Virus record (IMG/VR): IMGVR_UViG_3300035670_001318
Span: 1 to 22,626 of that record
DNA: 22,626 nucleotides
Direction: 5' to 3' (one strand)
Origin: a virus
Part shown: positions 5,135-12,296 of the stretch, in pieces
Position numbering within the stretch: position 1 is the first letter of the stretch
Layout: the number at the start of each line of letters is the position of its first letter
Position numbers and translations under genes: made by a program
The notes under the pieces: generated by a model
What the model saw: the letters and a program-made list of their open reading frames with translations, nothing else
Databases searched by the model: none
Told to the model about the DNA's origin: nothing

Positions 5135-5682
5135 GCTTTATGGTGGATACGCCGTACACCACGGCCTACATACGAAACGAGTTCTTATATGACCAAGAGC
5201 AGGGCCACGGAGACTTCACGCTGGCTACCGTCCTAGGCTTCAGAGCGGAGCCAATGCGCGTCCCCATGTTCAGCGTCATGCTCGAGTGTGGCGCTATGTG
5301 GGCAAGGATGCCCATACACGCGATCTGCTCCAAGCCCTGCGACCCGCTACCGCTCGACATCTGCGTGTGGTGGGACAGCTTTAGCCGGTTCTGCGAAGTG
5401 CGCGAAATGCAGTTCCTGCGTAACCACCGCGTGAAAGCAATCGGGCGAGATGGCGTCCAGCGTCCTGGCGTGTACCAGTTTTCGGTGTTCTGGGCCAACG
5501 GTGGATGGTCAGAGATCCCCGACCAGAGCAAAGATCATCACATCATCGCGTTAGATTCCGGCCAATGGATCGCATACCCGAACAATCGCCTGTTGTGGGT
5601 AGATCCGTCGCATATTCGAGGGGAAGTCCCTCGAGGCTGGAAGTCACCCTCGAGCAACTACAGCGTGGAGGCTTTGCCATGA
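5131..5682 (+). CDS. Hypothetical early protein
   Basis: 183 residues with no domain I recognise. It is rich in aromatic residues (ICVWWDSFSRFCEVREMQFL, GVYQFSVFWANGGWSEIPDQ, DSGQWIAYPNNRLLWVDPSH), which suggests a compact beta-sheet protein. Five cysteines are spread through it without a zinc pattern. Translation starts on the ATGA overlap at 5131 and ends in ATGA with the next gene, so it is a real member of the early operon. It has no signal peptide or clear membrane segment. Confidence 0.7.
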   Translation: MSFMVDTPYTTAYIRNEFLYDQEQGHGDFTLATVLGFRAEPMRVPMFSVMLECGAMWARMPIHAICSKPCDPLPLDICVWWDSFSRFCEVREMQFLRNHRVKAIGRDGVQRPGVYQFSVFWANGGWSEIPDQSKDHHIIALDSGQWIAYPNNRLLWVDPSHIRGEVPRGWKSPSSNYSVEALP

Positions 5683-5792
5683 GATGGCTTATTGACCTAT
5701 GGCGTAAACTCAAGGCTAACCGTGACCGTGAATGGCGCTCTGTGCCATATCCAAACTGGCGCTGCTCACGCGGAGGGCGAGACATATGGTGA
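5679..5792 (+). CDS. Tiny basic protein
   Basis: 37 residues, MRWLIDLWRKLKANRDREWR then SVPYPNWRCSRGGRDIW. It is strongly basic and Trp-rich with an amphipathic N-terminal helix. Evidence for translation is the ATGA overlap with the preceding gene and the overlap of its end with the next start. It could bind nucleic acid or membrane surfaces, but nothing specific is recognisable. Confidence 0.5.
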   Translation: MRWLIDLWRKLKANRDREWRSVPYPNWRCSRGGRDIW

Positions 5793-5953
5793 ACGACGAA
5801 GATGAAGCATTTGAGCTGGAGCTAAAAGCCGCTCCCTGGGGTTACGGGCAACCCATCGACATCTGGTTTGTCATCGCCCAGCTACAGCGCCACGGCCTTC
5901 ACAGAGAGGCTAAATGGCTGCTCGAGGAGTGGGAGATCCTGACCCTCAAATAA
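5786..5953 (+). CDS. Small acidic protein
   Basis: 55 residues, MVNDEDEAFELELKAAPWGY at the N terminus and a helical C-terminal half DIWFVIAQLQRHGLHREAKW. ATG 5786 is preferred over GTG 5789 because GGAGG (5772-5776) is 9 nt upstream; both starts overlap the preceding stop. It is the last protein gene of the early operon and ends 4 bp before the tRNA. Unknown family. Confidence 0.6.
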   Translation: MVNDEDEAFELELKAAPWGYGQPIDIWFVIAQLQRHGLHREAKWLLEEWEILTLK

Positions 5954-5957
5954 CGGG

Positions 5958-6031
5958 TGACGGGTCGTCTAATGGCAGGACACAGGGTTTTGATCCCTGT
6001 TATCTAGGTTCGAGTCCTAGCCCGTCAGCCA
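5958..6031 (+). tRNA. tRNA-Gln (TTG), CCA encoded
   Basis: A complete 74-nt cloverleaf. The acceptor stem is TGACGGG/CCCGTCA. The D-stem is GTCT/GGAC. The anticodon stem is CAGGG/CCCTG with loop TTTTGAT, so the anticodon is TTG (reads CAA, and CAG by wobble). The T-arm is CTAGG-TTCGAGT-CCTAG. Discriminator G and encoded CCA are at 6028-6031. It lies 4 bp after the last early gene and is probably processed from the early transcript. Its 3' 32 bp overlap the endolysin gene on the other strand. A tRNA 3' end is also a classic integration target, but no integrase is present in the window. Confidence 0.95.
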
Positions 6032-6503
6032 TATACAGCGCGCGCTCATCTTGGCGTCGCTTGACCAACCCAGGCAGCACCCGCCCGCCTGCCTTCGTCC
6101 ACTTCATAAACTCGTCGGCGGCGTCGTCAAACTCGCCACGGTTAGTTTTCATGCGTAGGCTAGAGCGTTGCAGGTTGCCAAGGCCGACGTTGAAGGCAAA
6201 ACTCACCAATGCGTCAAACCGGCCTTGATGACCAACAGCAGCAGGGCAAAGTCGGGCCACGCCGCGCTCAAACCGCGCAAGGTCTTGAGCAAGGATAGCG
6301 TCCACCTCGTCCATCGTGAGGCTGCGATCCCAATTATCGGGTATCGATAAATCCCGTCGTTCTGCAAACGGCACCTTGGCGTGGCTAGGATCAATAACGT
6401 GGCCGACCCCGACCGTCCATAGCAGGGCCGGACACCGATAAGGGCGCGTCCTTACGCCCTCATGATGTTTAATCATGCGGATCGCGGCAGGGCTGACCTT
6501 CAC
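6000..6503 (-). CDS. GH24 endolysin (T4/P21-type lysozyme)
   Basis: 167 residues; hydrolyses the peptidoglycan glycan backbone to release progeny. The GH24 catalytic layout E-x8-(D/C)-x5-T is exact: E15 in KHHEG, C24 in RCPALL, T30 in WTVGVGH. Later family elements include FDALVSFAFNVGLGNLQRSS (about 96-115) and GRVLPGLVKRRQDERALYMA (138-157). There is no signal peptide or SAR-like transmembrane N terminus, so export should depend on a holin. It overlaps the holin candidate by 4 bp. The final nine codons (ADGLGLEPR) and the stop lie antisense to the tRNA-Gln, so this tail is probably an acquired extension beyond the domain. Confidence 0.92.
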   Translation of the reverse strand: MKVSPAAIRMIKHHEGVRTRPYRCPALLWTVGVGHVIDPSHAKVPFAERRDLSIPDNWDRSLTMDEVDAILAQDLARFERGVARLCPAAVGHQGRFDALVSFAFNVGLGNLQRSSLRMKTNRGEFDDAADEFMKWTKAGGRVLPGLVKRRQDERALYMADGLGLEPR

Positions 6504-6985
6504 TTTTTACCGAAAGCCTGCGTACCGAACCAGAAAGCAATGATGGACGACAAAATCAGCATCTCGTCATCGCTAAATACGTTTTCCATAGCGATCGCAA
6601 ACGGGATGCCGGTGGTGTAGGCATACCAAACGCCCGCGATGTTCAGCGCGACCAGCTCCAGCACAAAGATGTAGGTCACAACCGGGCGCACCGAGGCACG
6701 AAGGTTGATCATCCATTGGGATGCGCCTTTGCCGATCTCAACGTCGTGGCTATACAGCGCCTGACGTTCCTCGGCAGCCGTTTGCACCTGCACCTGCTCT
6801 AGTTTGATTTCCTCAACCCGTGCCTGCGCGATAAACCCCCGCTCTGCAAGGGCTAATTCACGCTCCTTTTGGGCGGCGACAAGGGCAAGCTCATGCTTCT
6901 TGTCCTGCCGGTCTTGAAAGATTTGCAGGATCTTGGGCAGACCACCCGCGAGGAACGACAGGAACGTGCTAACCATCGTCATCAT
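6500..6985 (-). CDS. Holin candidate with three membrane segments
   Basis: 161 residues. Hydrophobic segments lie at about 5-23 (VSTFLSFLAGGLPKILQIF), 101-122 (PVVTYIFVLELVALNIAGVWY) and 141-158 (EMLILSSIIAFWFGTQAF), separated by a charged helical region (24-90, KERELALAERGFIAQARVEE). This resembles the 3-TM holin family described for gene-transfer-agent release (GTA_holin_3TM). Position directly before the endolysin with a 4-bp overlap, and the endolysin's lack of its own export signal, support a membrane-permeabilising role. The long central helix is unusual for a minimal holin, so a spanin-like or scaffold role for that part is possible. Confidence 0.65.
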   Translation of the reverse strand: MMTMVSTFLSFLAGGLPKILQIFQDRQDKKHELALVAAQKERELALAERGFIAQARVEEIKLEQVQVQTAAEERQALYSHDVEIGKGASQWMINLRASVRPVVTYIFVLELVALNIAGVWYAYTTGIPFAIAMENVFSDDEMLILSSIIAFWFGTQAFGKK

Positions 6986-7395
6986 TTGCTTGCCCTCACT
7001 ACGTCATCGCCCTTGGTGACGGTCACATGATCGCCCTCAACGTCTACTCGCATGGGCTGCTCTTTGCGATCCAACCGATCTAGTTTGGCGATGAGTTCCT
7101 TAATAACCTCAAACTCGGGCTTTTCTTCCTTTTCCACCGTGCCTGCGATGCTGGCGAGCATGGAAATGAGAGCGGTCAGCGAGGCGCCGAGCAAACCCAT
7201 CACAGCGGCGATCTTGTCGCTATCCAGCGCAAGGCTAGATAACACACCAATCACCACGATCGCTGTAATGTATTTTAGGCCGTCCTTGCCGATAGCCTTA
7301 CCCGCGACATCCTTGGCGCTGCTGTGAGCCTCTAGGCGCTGCAATTCGGCCTGTATCTGTACCTTTAGCAATTGGATGTCGGTAGGTTCGGTCAT
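6982..7395 (-). CDS. Two-pass membrane protein of the lysis region
   Basis: 137 residues with a helical, charged N terminus (1-38), two hydrophobic segments (about 41-57, KYITAIVVIGVLSSLAL; 62-85, IAAVMGLLGASLTALISMLA) and a charged C terminus (VEKEEKPEFEVIKELIAKLD). The termini should lie on the same side of the membrane. ATGA-type overlaps link it to genes on both sides. It may be a second holin, a holin regulator or an antiholin; family not recognised. Confidence 0.6.
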   Translation of the reverse strand: MTEPTDIQLLKVQIQAELQRLEAHSSAKDVAGKAIGKDGLKYITAIVVIGVLSSLALDSDKIAAVMGLLGASLTALISMLASIAGTVEKEEKPEFEVIKELIAKLDRLDRKEQPMRVDVEGDHVTVTKGDDVVRASK

Positions 7396-7586
7396 TGCTG
7401 CAACGCCTGCAAGAGCAACATTCCCATGCTGCCGAGTGCGCCAAGGAGGATGAGGATAATTGCGCCGCCTACCTTCAACATGAGCTGCTCAAGGCGCTTC
7501 AGTCGCGCATGGATCGCCTCGTAACGCACCGCGCAAACATCAATGTGGCTCGTCACGGTCGTCTCTAGCTCTTGCACCGTCGTCAT
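7392..7586 (-). CDS. XhlA-like small membrane protein
   Basis: 64 residues: an N-terminal coiled-coil-like helix (MTTVQELETTVTSHIDVCAV, then RYEAIHARLKRLEQLMLK) followed by one membrane segment (39-60, VGGAIILILLGALGSMGMLL). This helix-plus-C-terminal-TM layout resembles the haemolysin XhlA family, which works with XhlB-type holins. The ATG at 7586 has GAGGAAA upstream at normal spacing; the frame is open for 23 more codons but that extension overlaps the preceding gene. It ends in an overlap with the 137-residue membrane protein. Confidence 0.65.
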   Translation of the reverse strand: MTTVQELETTVTSHIDVCAVRYEAIHARLKRLEQLMLKVGGAIILILLGALGSMGMLLLQALQQ

Positions 7587-7735
7587 TGCTTCGTTTCCTC
7601 TACCTTCGGCACTTGCAACTCGGCCTGTTCCTTGATTTTCAACATTAGCGGCCAAGCGCCTACCTTGGTCGGCAGGTCGCCCAGCACTTGCAGGATGGCG
7701 TTCACTTCCTCAACGGATAGTTCCAACTTAATCAT
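7583..7735 (-). CDS. Conserved small phage protein
   Basis: 50 residues, MIKLELSVEEVNAILQVLGD then LPTKVGAWPLMLKIKEQAEL. Small proteins with this pattern (KLEL-x-V-x-EVN-x-IL-x-x-LG-x-LP, then KIKEQAE) are frequent in phage tail/lysis regions and have no established function that I know. The gene is linked by overlaps on both sides: it begins in the stop of the preceding gene and its TGA overlaps the ATG of the XhlA-like gene. Confidence 0.75.
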   Translation of the reverse strand: MIKLELSVEEVNAILQVLGDLPTKVGAWPLMLKIKEQAELQVPKVEETKQ

Positions 7736-8046
7736 TCTGCGCTCCACGGCAGCGGCTTGGCGACGGTCGGCGGGTTAACGAGCATATCCAACTCACGCGC
7801 TACGTTCGCCTCTACAGCGTCCTTGTCCACGCCGTTTGCCCACACCCAGCCCAGCACATCGGCTTCGGTTAGGTCGGGATACGCCACGAAGTTATCGCCC
7901 GGCGAGGCAAAGCCCATGCTGCCGTAGTTGGATGCCGTCTTATCGCCATCGCTGGCCGAGCAACGGTAGGCAGCGGTCACCACAACGTCGGTGTGCGAGC
8001 CGTCTTGCGGCTTAACGATCATGCTTTCAATTTTCCAAGTAGCCAT
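7732..8046 (-). CDS. DUF7936-like tail-region protein
   Basis: 104 residues, beginning MATWKIESMIVKPQDGSHTD, with the later block DLTEADVLGWVWANGVDKDA (58-77). Proteins starting MATW-x-IE with a two-strand repeat (VVVTAAYRCSASDGD) and ending in LTE-x-x-VLGWVW...VDK are common just downstream of fibre genes in podovirus-like phages; I place it in the DUF7936 type from memory. GGAGG precedes the ATG at 8046. It is probably a virion or assembly component; no enzymatic motif is seen. Confidence 0.65.
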   Translation of the reverse strand: MATWKIESMIVKPQDGSHTDVVVTAAYRCSASDGDKTASNYGSMGFASPGDNFVAYPDLTEADVLGWVWANGVDKDAVEANVARELDMLVNPPTVAKPLPWSAE

Positions 8047-8062
8047 TTAAGCCTCCATTAAA

Positions 8063-10552
8063 TTACGGGCCAGCATCACGCCACTGACCAGTTGAATAGA
8101 AATACAGTTTGTTGTTGGTCGTATCTACGACAATCGGTGCCATGCCGGTGATTGCAGTCGGTGTGCCGGTCGGCGTACCCGCGCAAGTCGGGACATACAA
8201 GAATCCATCTGTGGCGGTGGTGGCGAGGGCTGCGCTGGCTCCTGCGACGATGTTACCGGCAGCGGTAATACGCATCCGTTCGGTGCTTGCCGAATAAAAT
8301 GCAAGTGCTTGATCGGTAATAATGTTTGACAGCCCGCTTTGATGCCCAACCCAAAGCGTTGAGTTAATGCCGTCTGAAGTTCGGAACGAATAATTTTGAC
8401 CGCCAGATGCATAGTATTTAATTACCGACAATCCGGCTTGAGTTGATGCGCTTGTTGTGCCTATTCCGGTATAGCCCGCAAAATAATTATCCGCCGTCCC
8501 GTTTGCATAGAAGTTCCAGCGGTTAGAGCCAGAGGCGATGTTGCTGTAGAAGCCGAAGTTGTTGGTGGCTTCTGTTAAACCGCTTGACGCAAAAAATCCG
8601 TACTGATTGCCAATGGTTGAACCAGCGCCTTTTGCAACCGGATTAGCATAAAAGTGCAACTGGTCAGTCAATGTAAAGGATGCTGCCGCCGTACTAAAGT
8701 TGGACAGAAATCCGTATGCAGCAGACGTTGATCCGCTAGGGCTTGTCCCGCTGCTTGCAATTCCAATAGATGTATTGCTGCTTGTCGGCAAGGTTCCTTT
8801 AATTTGTGTTTTGACGTCCGCATCCGCCGTCCCGCCGATCCCGACGTTGCCGGAGGAGTCAATGCGCATCCGTTCGGTGTAAGTTGTGCCGTCAGACACT
8901 GATATTTGACCAAACGTCATCGCCGCATCTGATGGCGCAAAAGACCGGAAATCCCCCGACTGAACGCCAAAACCTGCTTTTGAATTGCTGCTGCGGAAAA
9001 CAAACAACTTTTGAGCGGTAACGTCGGTGCCTAAATCTAGTTTTGCTCCCGGCGAGGTTGCGCCAATACCGACGTTGCCAGCAAAGTAATTGTCAGCCGT
9101 ACCCGCCATATATACGTTATAGCGGTTGGTACCAGATGCTATGTTTCCGTAGAAACCATAGTTGTTGGTGGCTCCGGTGAGGTTACCGTTAGCAAGAAAA
9201 CCGTACTGATTTGTTACAGTTGACCCTGCGCCAAAAGTATCTTGATTTGTTCTGTAATGAACCAAATCCGATAGGGTAAATGATGCGGCTTGCGTTGAAG
9301 GAAAAGTGTTAAACATCGCCGCAAGCGTAACTGTTCCGCTTGGTATAGTGCCTTTTTGCGCCAAACCGATAGAGAATCCTAAATTTGTAGGATATGTGCC
9401 AAGTACATCAATTTTGGTTTCAGCCCCCGGCGTCCCGCCAATTCCGACATTGCCCGACGTATCGCTAATAACAATCGCCGCCGTGCCGTCTTTTGCTTTG
9501 ACGTTGGTGACTTCTACGTTGGTAGCGTCTACGGTGGTGGCGTTGACGTTTGTAATATTTGCCGTAACGCCGTTCATGGACGCAATAGATGCGCCGGTAA
9601 CGGTCAGCCCTGTTACCACAGCCGTGCCGACGTTAGCCGACGCCACACTAGCTCCGGTCGCCGTCAGCGTTGTTACCGTGCCTGTGGTGATAAGCGCCAC
9701 GCCGACGTTGGCAGAGGCGACCGAGGCACTAGTGGCGGTCAGATTGGTGACGGTGCCGTTGGTGACAACCGCTGTGCCGACGTTGGCCGAGGTGATGGAC
9801 GCACCGGCTGCGCTCAAGTCGGTTATAACCGCCACAGCCGCGTTTGCGGAGGCGGTAGAGACGGTGGGCAGGTCTGACTTGCCCGTAACCGCGAGGGTGC
9901 TACCGAGCGTTGCAGCGCCCGTCACGGCAAACGTGCCGCCGACTGATAGCGCCGAGGTGACCGACACATTGGCTTGCAGGCCGGTGTTGCCCGTAACCGT
10001 CAAGGTGCCGTTGATCGTCGTGTTGCCGAACGAGTTGGCGGCATTGATCATCTGAAAGCGGGTGCCGTCGTAAATCACAACGACAATCTCGCCCGAATTG
10101 ATGTCGCCAGCGGCCAGCGCCGTGCTGCCGTCGCGGGTAATGGCTTTGGCTCCAAGGCCGTCCACGTTCAGCGTCACCGCGCCTGTGTTTGCGCCACCAG
10201 CCACAAAGTAGAACAACTGACCCGCAGCGTAGGCGGTCAGAGTGGGCGACATCGTGCCGAGAACGGTGTCGGTGCCAGTAATGGAGATGAGCTTGGCGAC
10301 GGTGGACTGCACTTGCCCGAGGTTGGCGGCGTCCCCGATCAGCGTACCGTTAGCAAGGCCGGTGATCTTGTTGCTGCCCATCGGGATGTTGGCCGTAGGC
10401 GTGGACTGACCGTCCTTGGTGATGCAGTTCGTTAAGCCCGAGGCAAGGTCTGCCGTCAGGGCGTTAAAGACCGTCGCCGAAATGACGGTGTTGGCAACAA
10501 CGGGCTGACCCGTTGAGTTGATGAGAAATGTGCCGGAACCGTTGAAAGACAT
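8063..10552 (-). CDS. Modular tail fibre / receptor-binding protein
   Basis: 829 residues. The N terminus (1-180) holds small beta domains typical of phage fibres, with GQLFYFVAGGANTGAVTLNV and GEIVVVIYDGTRFQMINAAN. Residues 180-360 are low-complexity Thr/Ala/Val triple-helix-like repeats (for example ASVASANVGTAVVTGLTVTG). Residues 366-497 and 567-697 are two copies of a module starting SGNVGIGGT and containing DNYFAG. The protein ends TTNNKLYFYSTGQWRDAGP, a frequent fibre C terminus. There is no S74 chaperone here; that domain sits in the Gln-rich protein instead. Thr/Ala-rich repeats indicate a trimeric beta-helical shaft. CGAGGT precedes the ATG. It is the most likely host-range determinant. 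Confidence 0.85.
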   Translation of the reverse strand: MSFNGSGTFLINSTGQPVVANTVISATVFNALTADLASGLTNCITKDGQSTPTANIPMGSNKITGLANGTLIGDAANLGQVQSTVAKLISITGTDTVLGTMSPTLTAYAAGQLFYFVAGGANTGAVTLNVDGLGAKAITRDGSTALAAGDINSGEIVVVIYDGTRFQMINAANSFGNTTINGTLTVTGNTGLQANVSVTSALSVGGTFAVTGAATLGSTLAVTGKSDLPTVSTASANAAVAVITDLSAAGASITSANVGTAVVTNGTVTNLTATSASVASANVGVALITTGTVTTLTATGASVASANVGTAVVTGLTVTGASIASMNGVTANITNVNATTVDATNVEVTNVKAKDGTAAIVISDTSGNVGIGGTPGAETKIDVLGTYPTNLGFSIGLAQKGTIPSGTVTLAAMFNTFPSTQAASFTLSDLVHYRTNQDTFGAGSTVTNQYGFLANGNLTGATNNYGFYGNIASGTNRYNVYMAGTADNYFAGNVGIGATSPGAKLDLGTDVTAQKLFVFRSSNSKAGFGVQSGDFRSFAPSDAAMTFGQISVSDGTTYTERMRIDSSGNVGIGGTADADVKTQIKGTLPTSSNTSIGIASSGTSPSGSTSAAYGFLSNFSTAAASFTLTDQLHFYANPVAKGAGSTIGNQYGFFASSGLTEATNNFGFYSNIASGSNRWNFYANGTADNYFAGYTGIGTTSASTQAGLSVIKYYASGGQNYSFRTSDGINSTLWVGHQSGLSNIITDQALAFYSASTERMRITAAGNIVAGASAALATTATDGFLYVPTCAGTPTGTPTAITGMAPIVVDTTNNKLYFYSTGQWRDAGP
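8462..8854 (-). repeat. Fibre module, copy B
   Basis: Encodes fibre residues 567-697, the diverged duplicate of copy A, separated from it by about 70 residues containing TERMRIDSSGNVGIGG. Confidence 0.75.
9062..9457 (-). repeat. Fibre module, copy A
   Basis: Encodes fibre residues 366-497. It shares with copy B the series SGNVGIGGT, a GT-x-PS-x-T loop, AASFTL(S/T)D, GAGST(V/I)-x-NQYGF, ATNN-x-GFY and TADNYFAG. Confidence 0.75.
9593..9805 (-). repeat. Intragenic fibre repeats, 20-26 residues
   Basis: Fibre residues 250-320 contain three consecutive degenerate units of the form AS(I/V)-x-SANVG-x-A-(V/L)-(I/V)-T, followed by TVT-x-LTAT. They probably extend the shaft, and may vary in copy number by slippage. 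Confidence 0.7.
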
Positions 10553-10595
10553 TATTTATACCTCGGTGATGGCATAAAGAGGGAAAACACTAGAA

Positions 10596-12296
10596 TTAAA
10601 AGGCTCCAAGCGTGGTTGCAAATGGCGTCGGACGTTCTTCCTCTCCGTAGATGCCAGCACCTGCTCGTAATGCCACAACCAATGCGTCACGCTCTTTTTG
10701 CGATAGTTTGCGCTTAAACTTTTCTTCAAATTCCTGGATTTTTCTTTGAACTGGCAAGCCGCCCGTCATTAGTTGGCGCGCCAATTGAGATCCCTTTGAC
10801 TCGCCGTAAAGCGGATACGTTAAACCGCCCATGACATAGCCAGCGAGCTGACTTGGCGATTGCCTGCCAGTTTGCGGTTGTCTGTTTGTGAAGGTTTCCG
10901 ACGCTTCCATCGAAATATCACGCATTGGGCCACCGCCCCTGGCGTACTTGCCCTTTGACTGCGTTGCTTCACGAACTTCTAACGCAAATTGAGAAGGCGT
11001 AAACCCTTCCGGCCTATTTGTTGCGCGATAAACCGCGTTCTCTACAACCTTTTTATTGACATACTTGGCATCAATTGCTCGCAAAGCGGCGCTTACATCT
11101 GGTGGAAGCTGCGACTCTAACGCTTCAGTAATTTTGCTTTCGGCGTTTTCTAGCAAGTCGTCAGCTTCGTACAGGTTTGCGTTCGGATTTTTACGCAAGT
11201 CACGAATCTTGGATCTGACTCTTGATCGTAAATCTAACAAGTCATCGCTATTAACGTAACCGTTACCCGCTTTGGCTTGCTTAACAAGCCTTGACATTTC
11301 GTCATCCAAAAACTTGTTGACGTAATTACGCGACGGCCCTTTAACCGGCGCATTTGGCGGCACTACTAATGCGGTTCGGAGTGGTTGATTGCCGCCTTGC
11401 GTTCTAACAATTGACAGCTGAATTTTTGGAAATCCTTTGGCAACGTCATACGCTTGACTGTATGCGTTTTCCAAATCTTCCATCATTTCTTGGACGCTTT
11501 CTTTTGGCGTAATCTTAAATCCTGGGGGAGCTGCCTCTTGCGCGATAACGCCCTGGGTTTCTCGCCAACCTTGCGCCCGAGCCTTGGATACTCGCGCACC
11601 AAAGCCAGGAATGCCCATCATGGCTTCTTCAATCATTGCCCAATTGCTTTCTGGATCTGCCTGCCCTGGCGTTAAGGTCACGCCGCGGCGGGACAAATTT
11701 CGCGCTGCGTCAGTTGTATCAACACCGCGAGCAAACAGATTGTATGCGCCGCCAATGGTCGGAACGGCCAACGATGTTCCAGCGCCAAAAAACGCGCCTT
11801 CCTTGCGCTGTCCTGGGCCGGCTGTAATTGCGCCAGATAAACCGCCTTCTGTAATTGCTCGAGTAACTGGGCCGCCATATCCCAAAAATTCAAGGCCAGC
11901 TGCGCCGGTTCGACCAATCGGGCCAAGGAACGGAGTTAATGCGGCAGTTTCGCCGATGAACTCGCCTGTAGCGCCTGCTGGGCCTTGCGTAAACGGGACG
12001 TTTCGCTCAAGTCGCTCGGTGGCCTTTTCGGTCGGCACAATGCCCGCCATTTCACCTACGTTGGTGATGACGTTTTGAGTGCCTGCGCCTACGCCCATCA
12101 ATGCGCGAACCAGCGGATTAACCTCACCGCCAATCGTGCCGGTTTTGGGGTCGTACATACGCGCTTGCGGCGTTCCACTTGGAAGCGAAACCGGCGTAGA
12201 CGCGGTATGCGTCATTGCAAGCTCCGTGGCTCGCCGCTGTTCTTCTTCAAAACGCTTTTTGAAGCGTTCGATTTCTTCTGGCGTAAAATCGTCCAT
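10596..12296 (-). CDS. Putative internal virion / ejection protein
   Basis: 566 residues, starting MDDFTPEEIERFKKRFEEEQ. The ATG at 12296 overlaps the preceding stop (TAATG) and has AAAGGGGG upstream. Residues 50-190 are rich in Gly/Ala and hydrophobics (GEFIGETAALTPFLGPIGRT, GAFFGAGTSLAVPTIGGAYN), suggesting membrane-active segments. The rest is a long charged helical region (SRVRSKIRDLRKNPNANLYE, KITEALESQLPPDVSAALRA). Large helical proteins of this type between tail hub and fibre genes in short-tailed phages are usually carried in the capsid and ejected to form a channel for DNA (known for T7 and P22; inferred here). No lytic enzyme motif is seen. Its base composition is more AT-rich than the flanking genes. 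Confidence 0.6.
   Translation of the reverse strand: MDDFTPEEIERFKKRFEEEQRRATELAMTHTASTPVSLPSGTPQARMYDPKTGTIGGEVNPLVRALMGVGAGTQNVITNVGEMAGIVPTEKATERLERNVPFTQGPAGATGEFIGETAALTPFLGPIGRTGAAGLEFLGYGGPVTRAITEGGLSGAITAGPGQRKEGAFFGAGTSLAVPTIGGAYNLFARGVDTTDAARNLSRRGVTLTPGQADPESNWAMIEEAMMGIPGFGARVSKARAQGWRETQGVIAQEAAPPGFKITPKESVQEMMEDLENAYSQAYDVAKGFPKIQLSIVRTQGGNQPLRTALVVPPNAPVKGPSRNYVNKFLDDEMSRLVKQAKAGNGYVNSDDLLDLRSRVRSKIRDLRKNPNANLYEADDLLENAESKITEALESQLPPDVSAALRAIDAKYVNKKVVENAVYRATNRPEGFTPSQFALEVREATQSKGKYARGGGPMRDISMEASETFTNRQPQTGRQSPSQLAGYVMGGLTYPLYGESKGSQLARQLMTGGLPVQRKIQEFEEKFKRKLSQKERDALVVALRAGAGIYGEEERPTPFATTLGAF

Noticed and set aside
5958-6031. tRNA as an integration (att) site
   Set aside because: No integrase and no second copy of the tRNA 3' end were seen in the window, so this cannot be supported here.
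9306-10055. Long open frame on the plus strand (249 codons) opposite the tail fibre
   Set aside because: It is opposite a low-complexity Thr/Ala/Val region of a convincing gene, with no ribosome binding site and no recognisable domain; it follows from the fibre's codon pattern.
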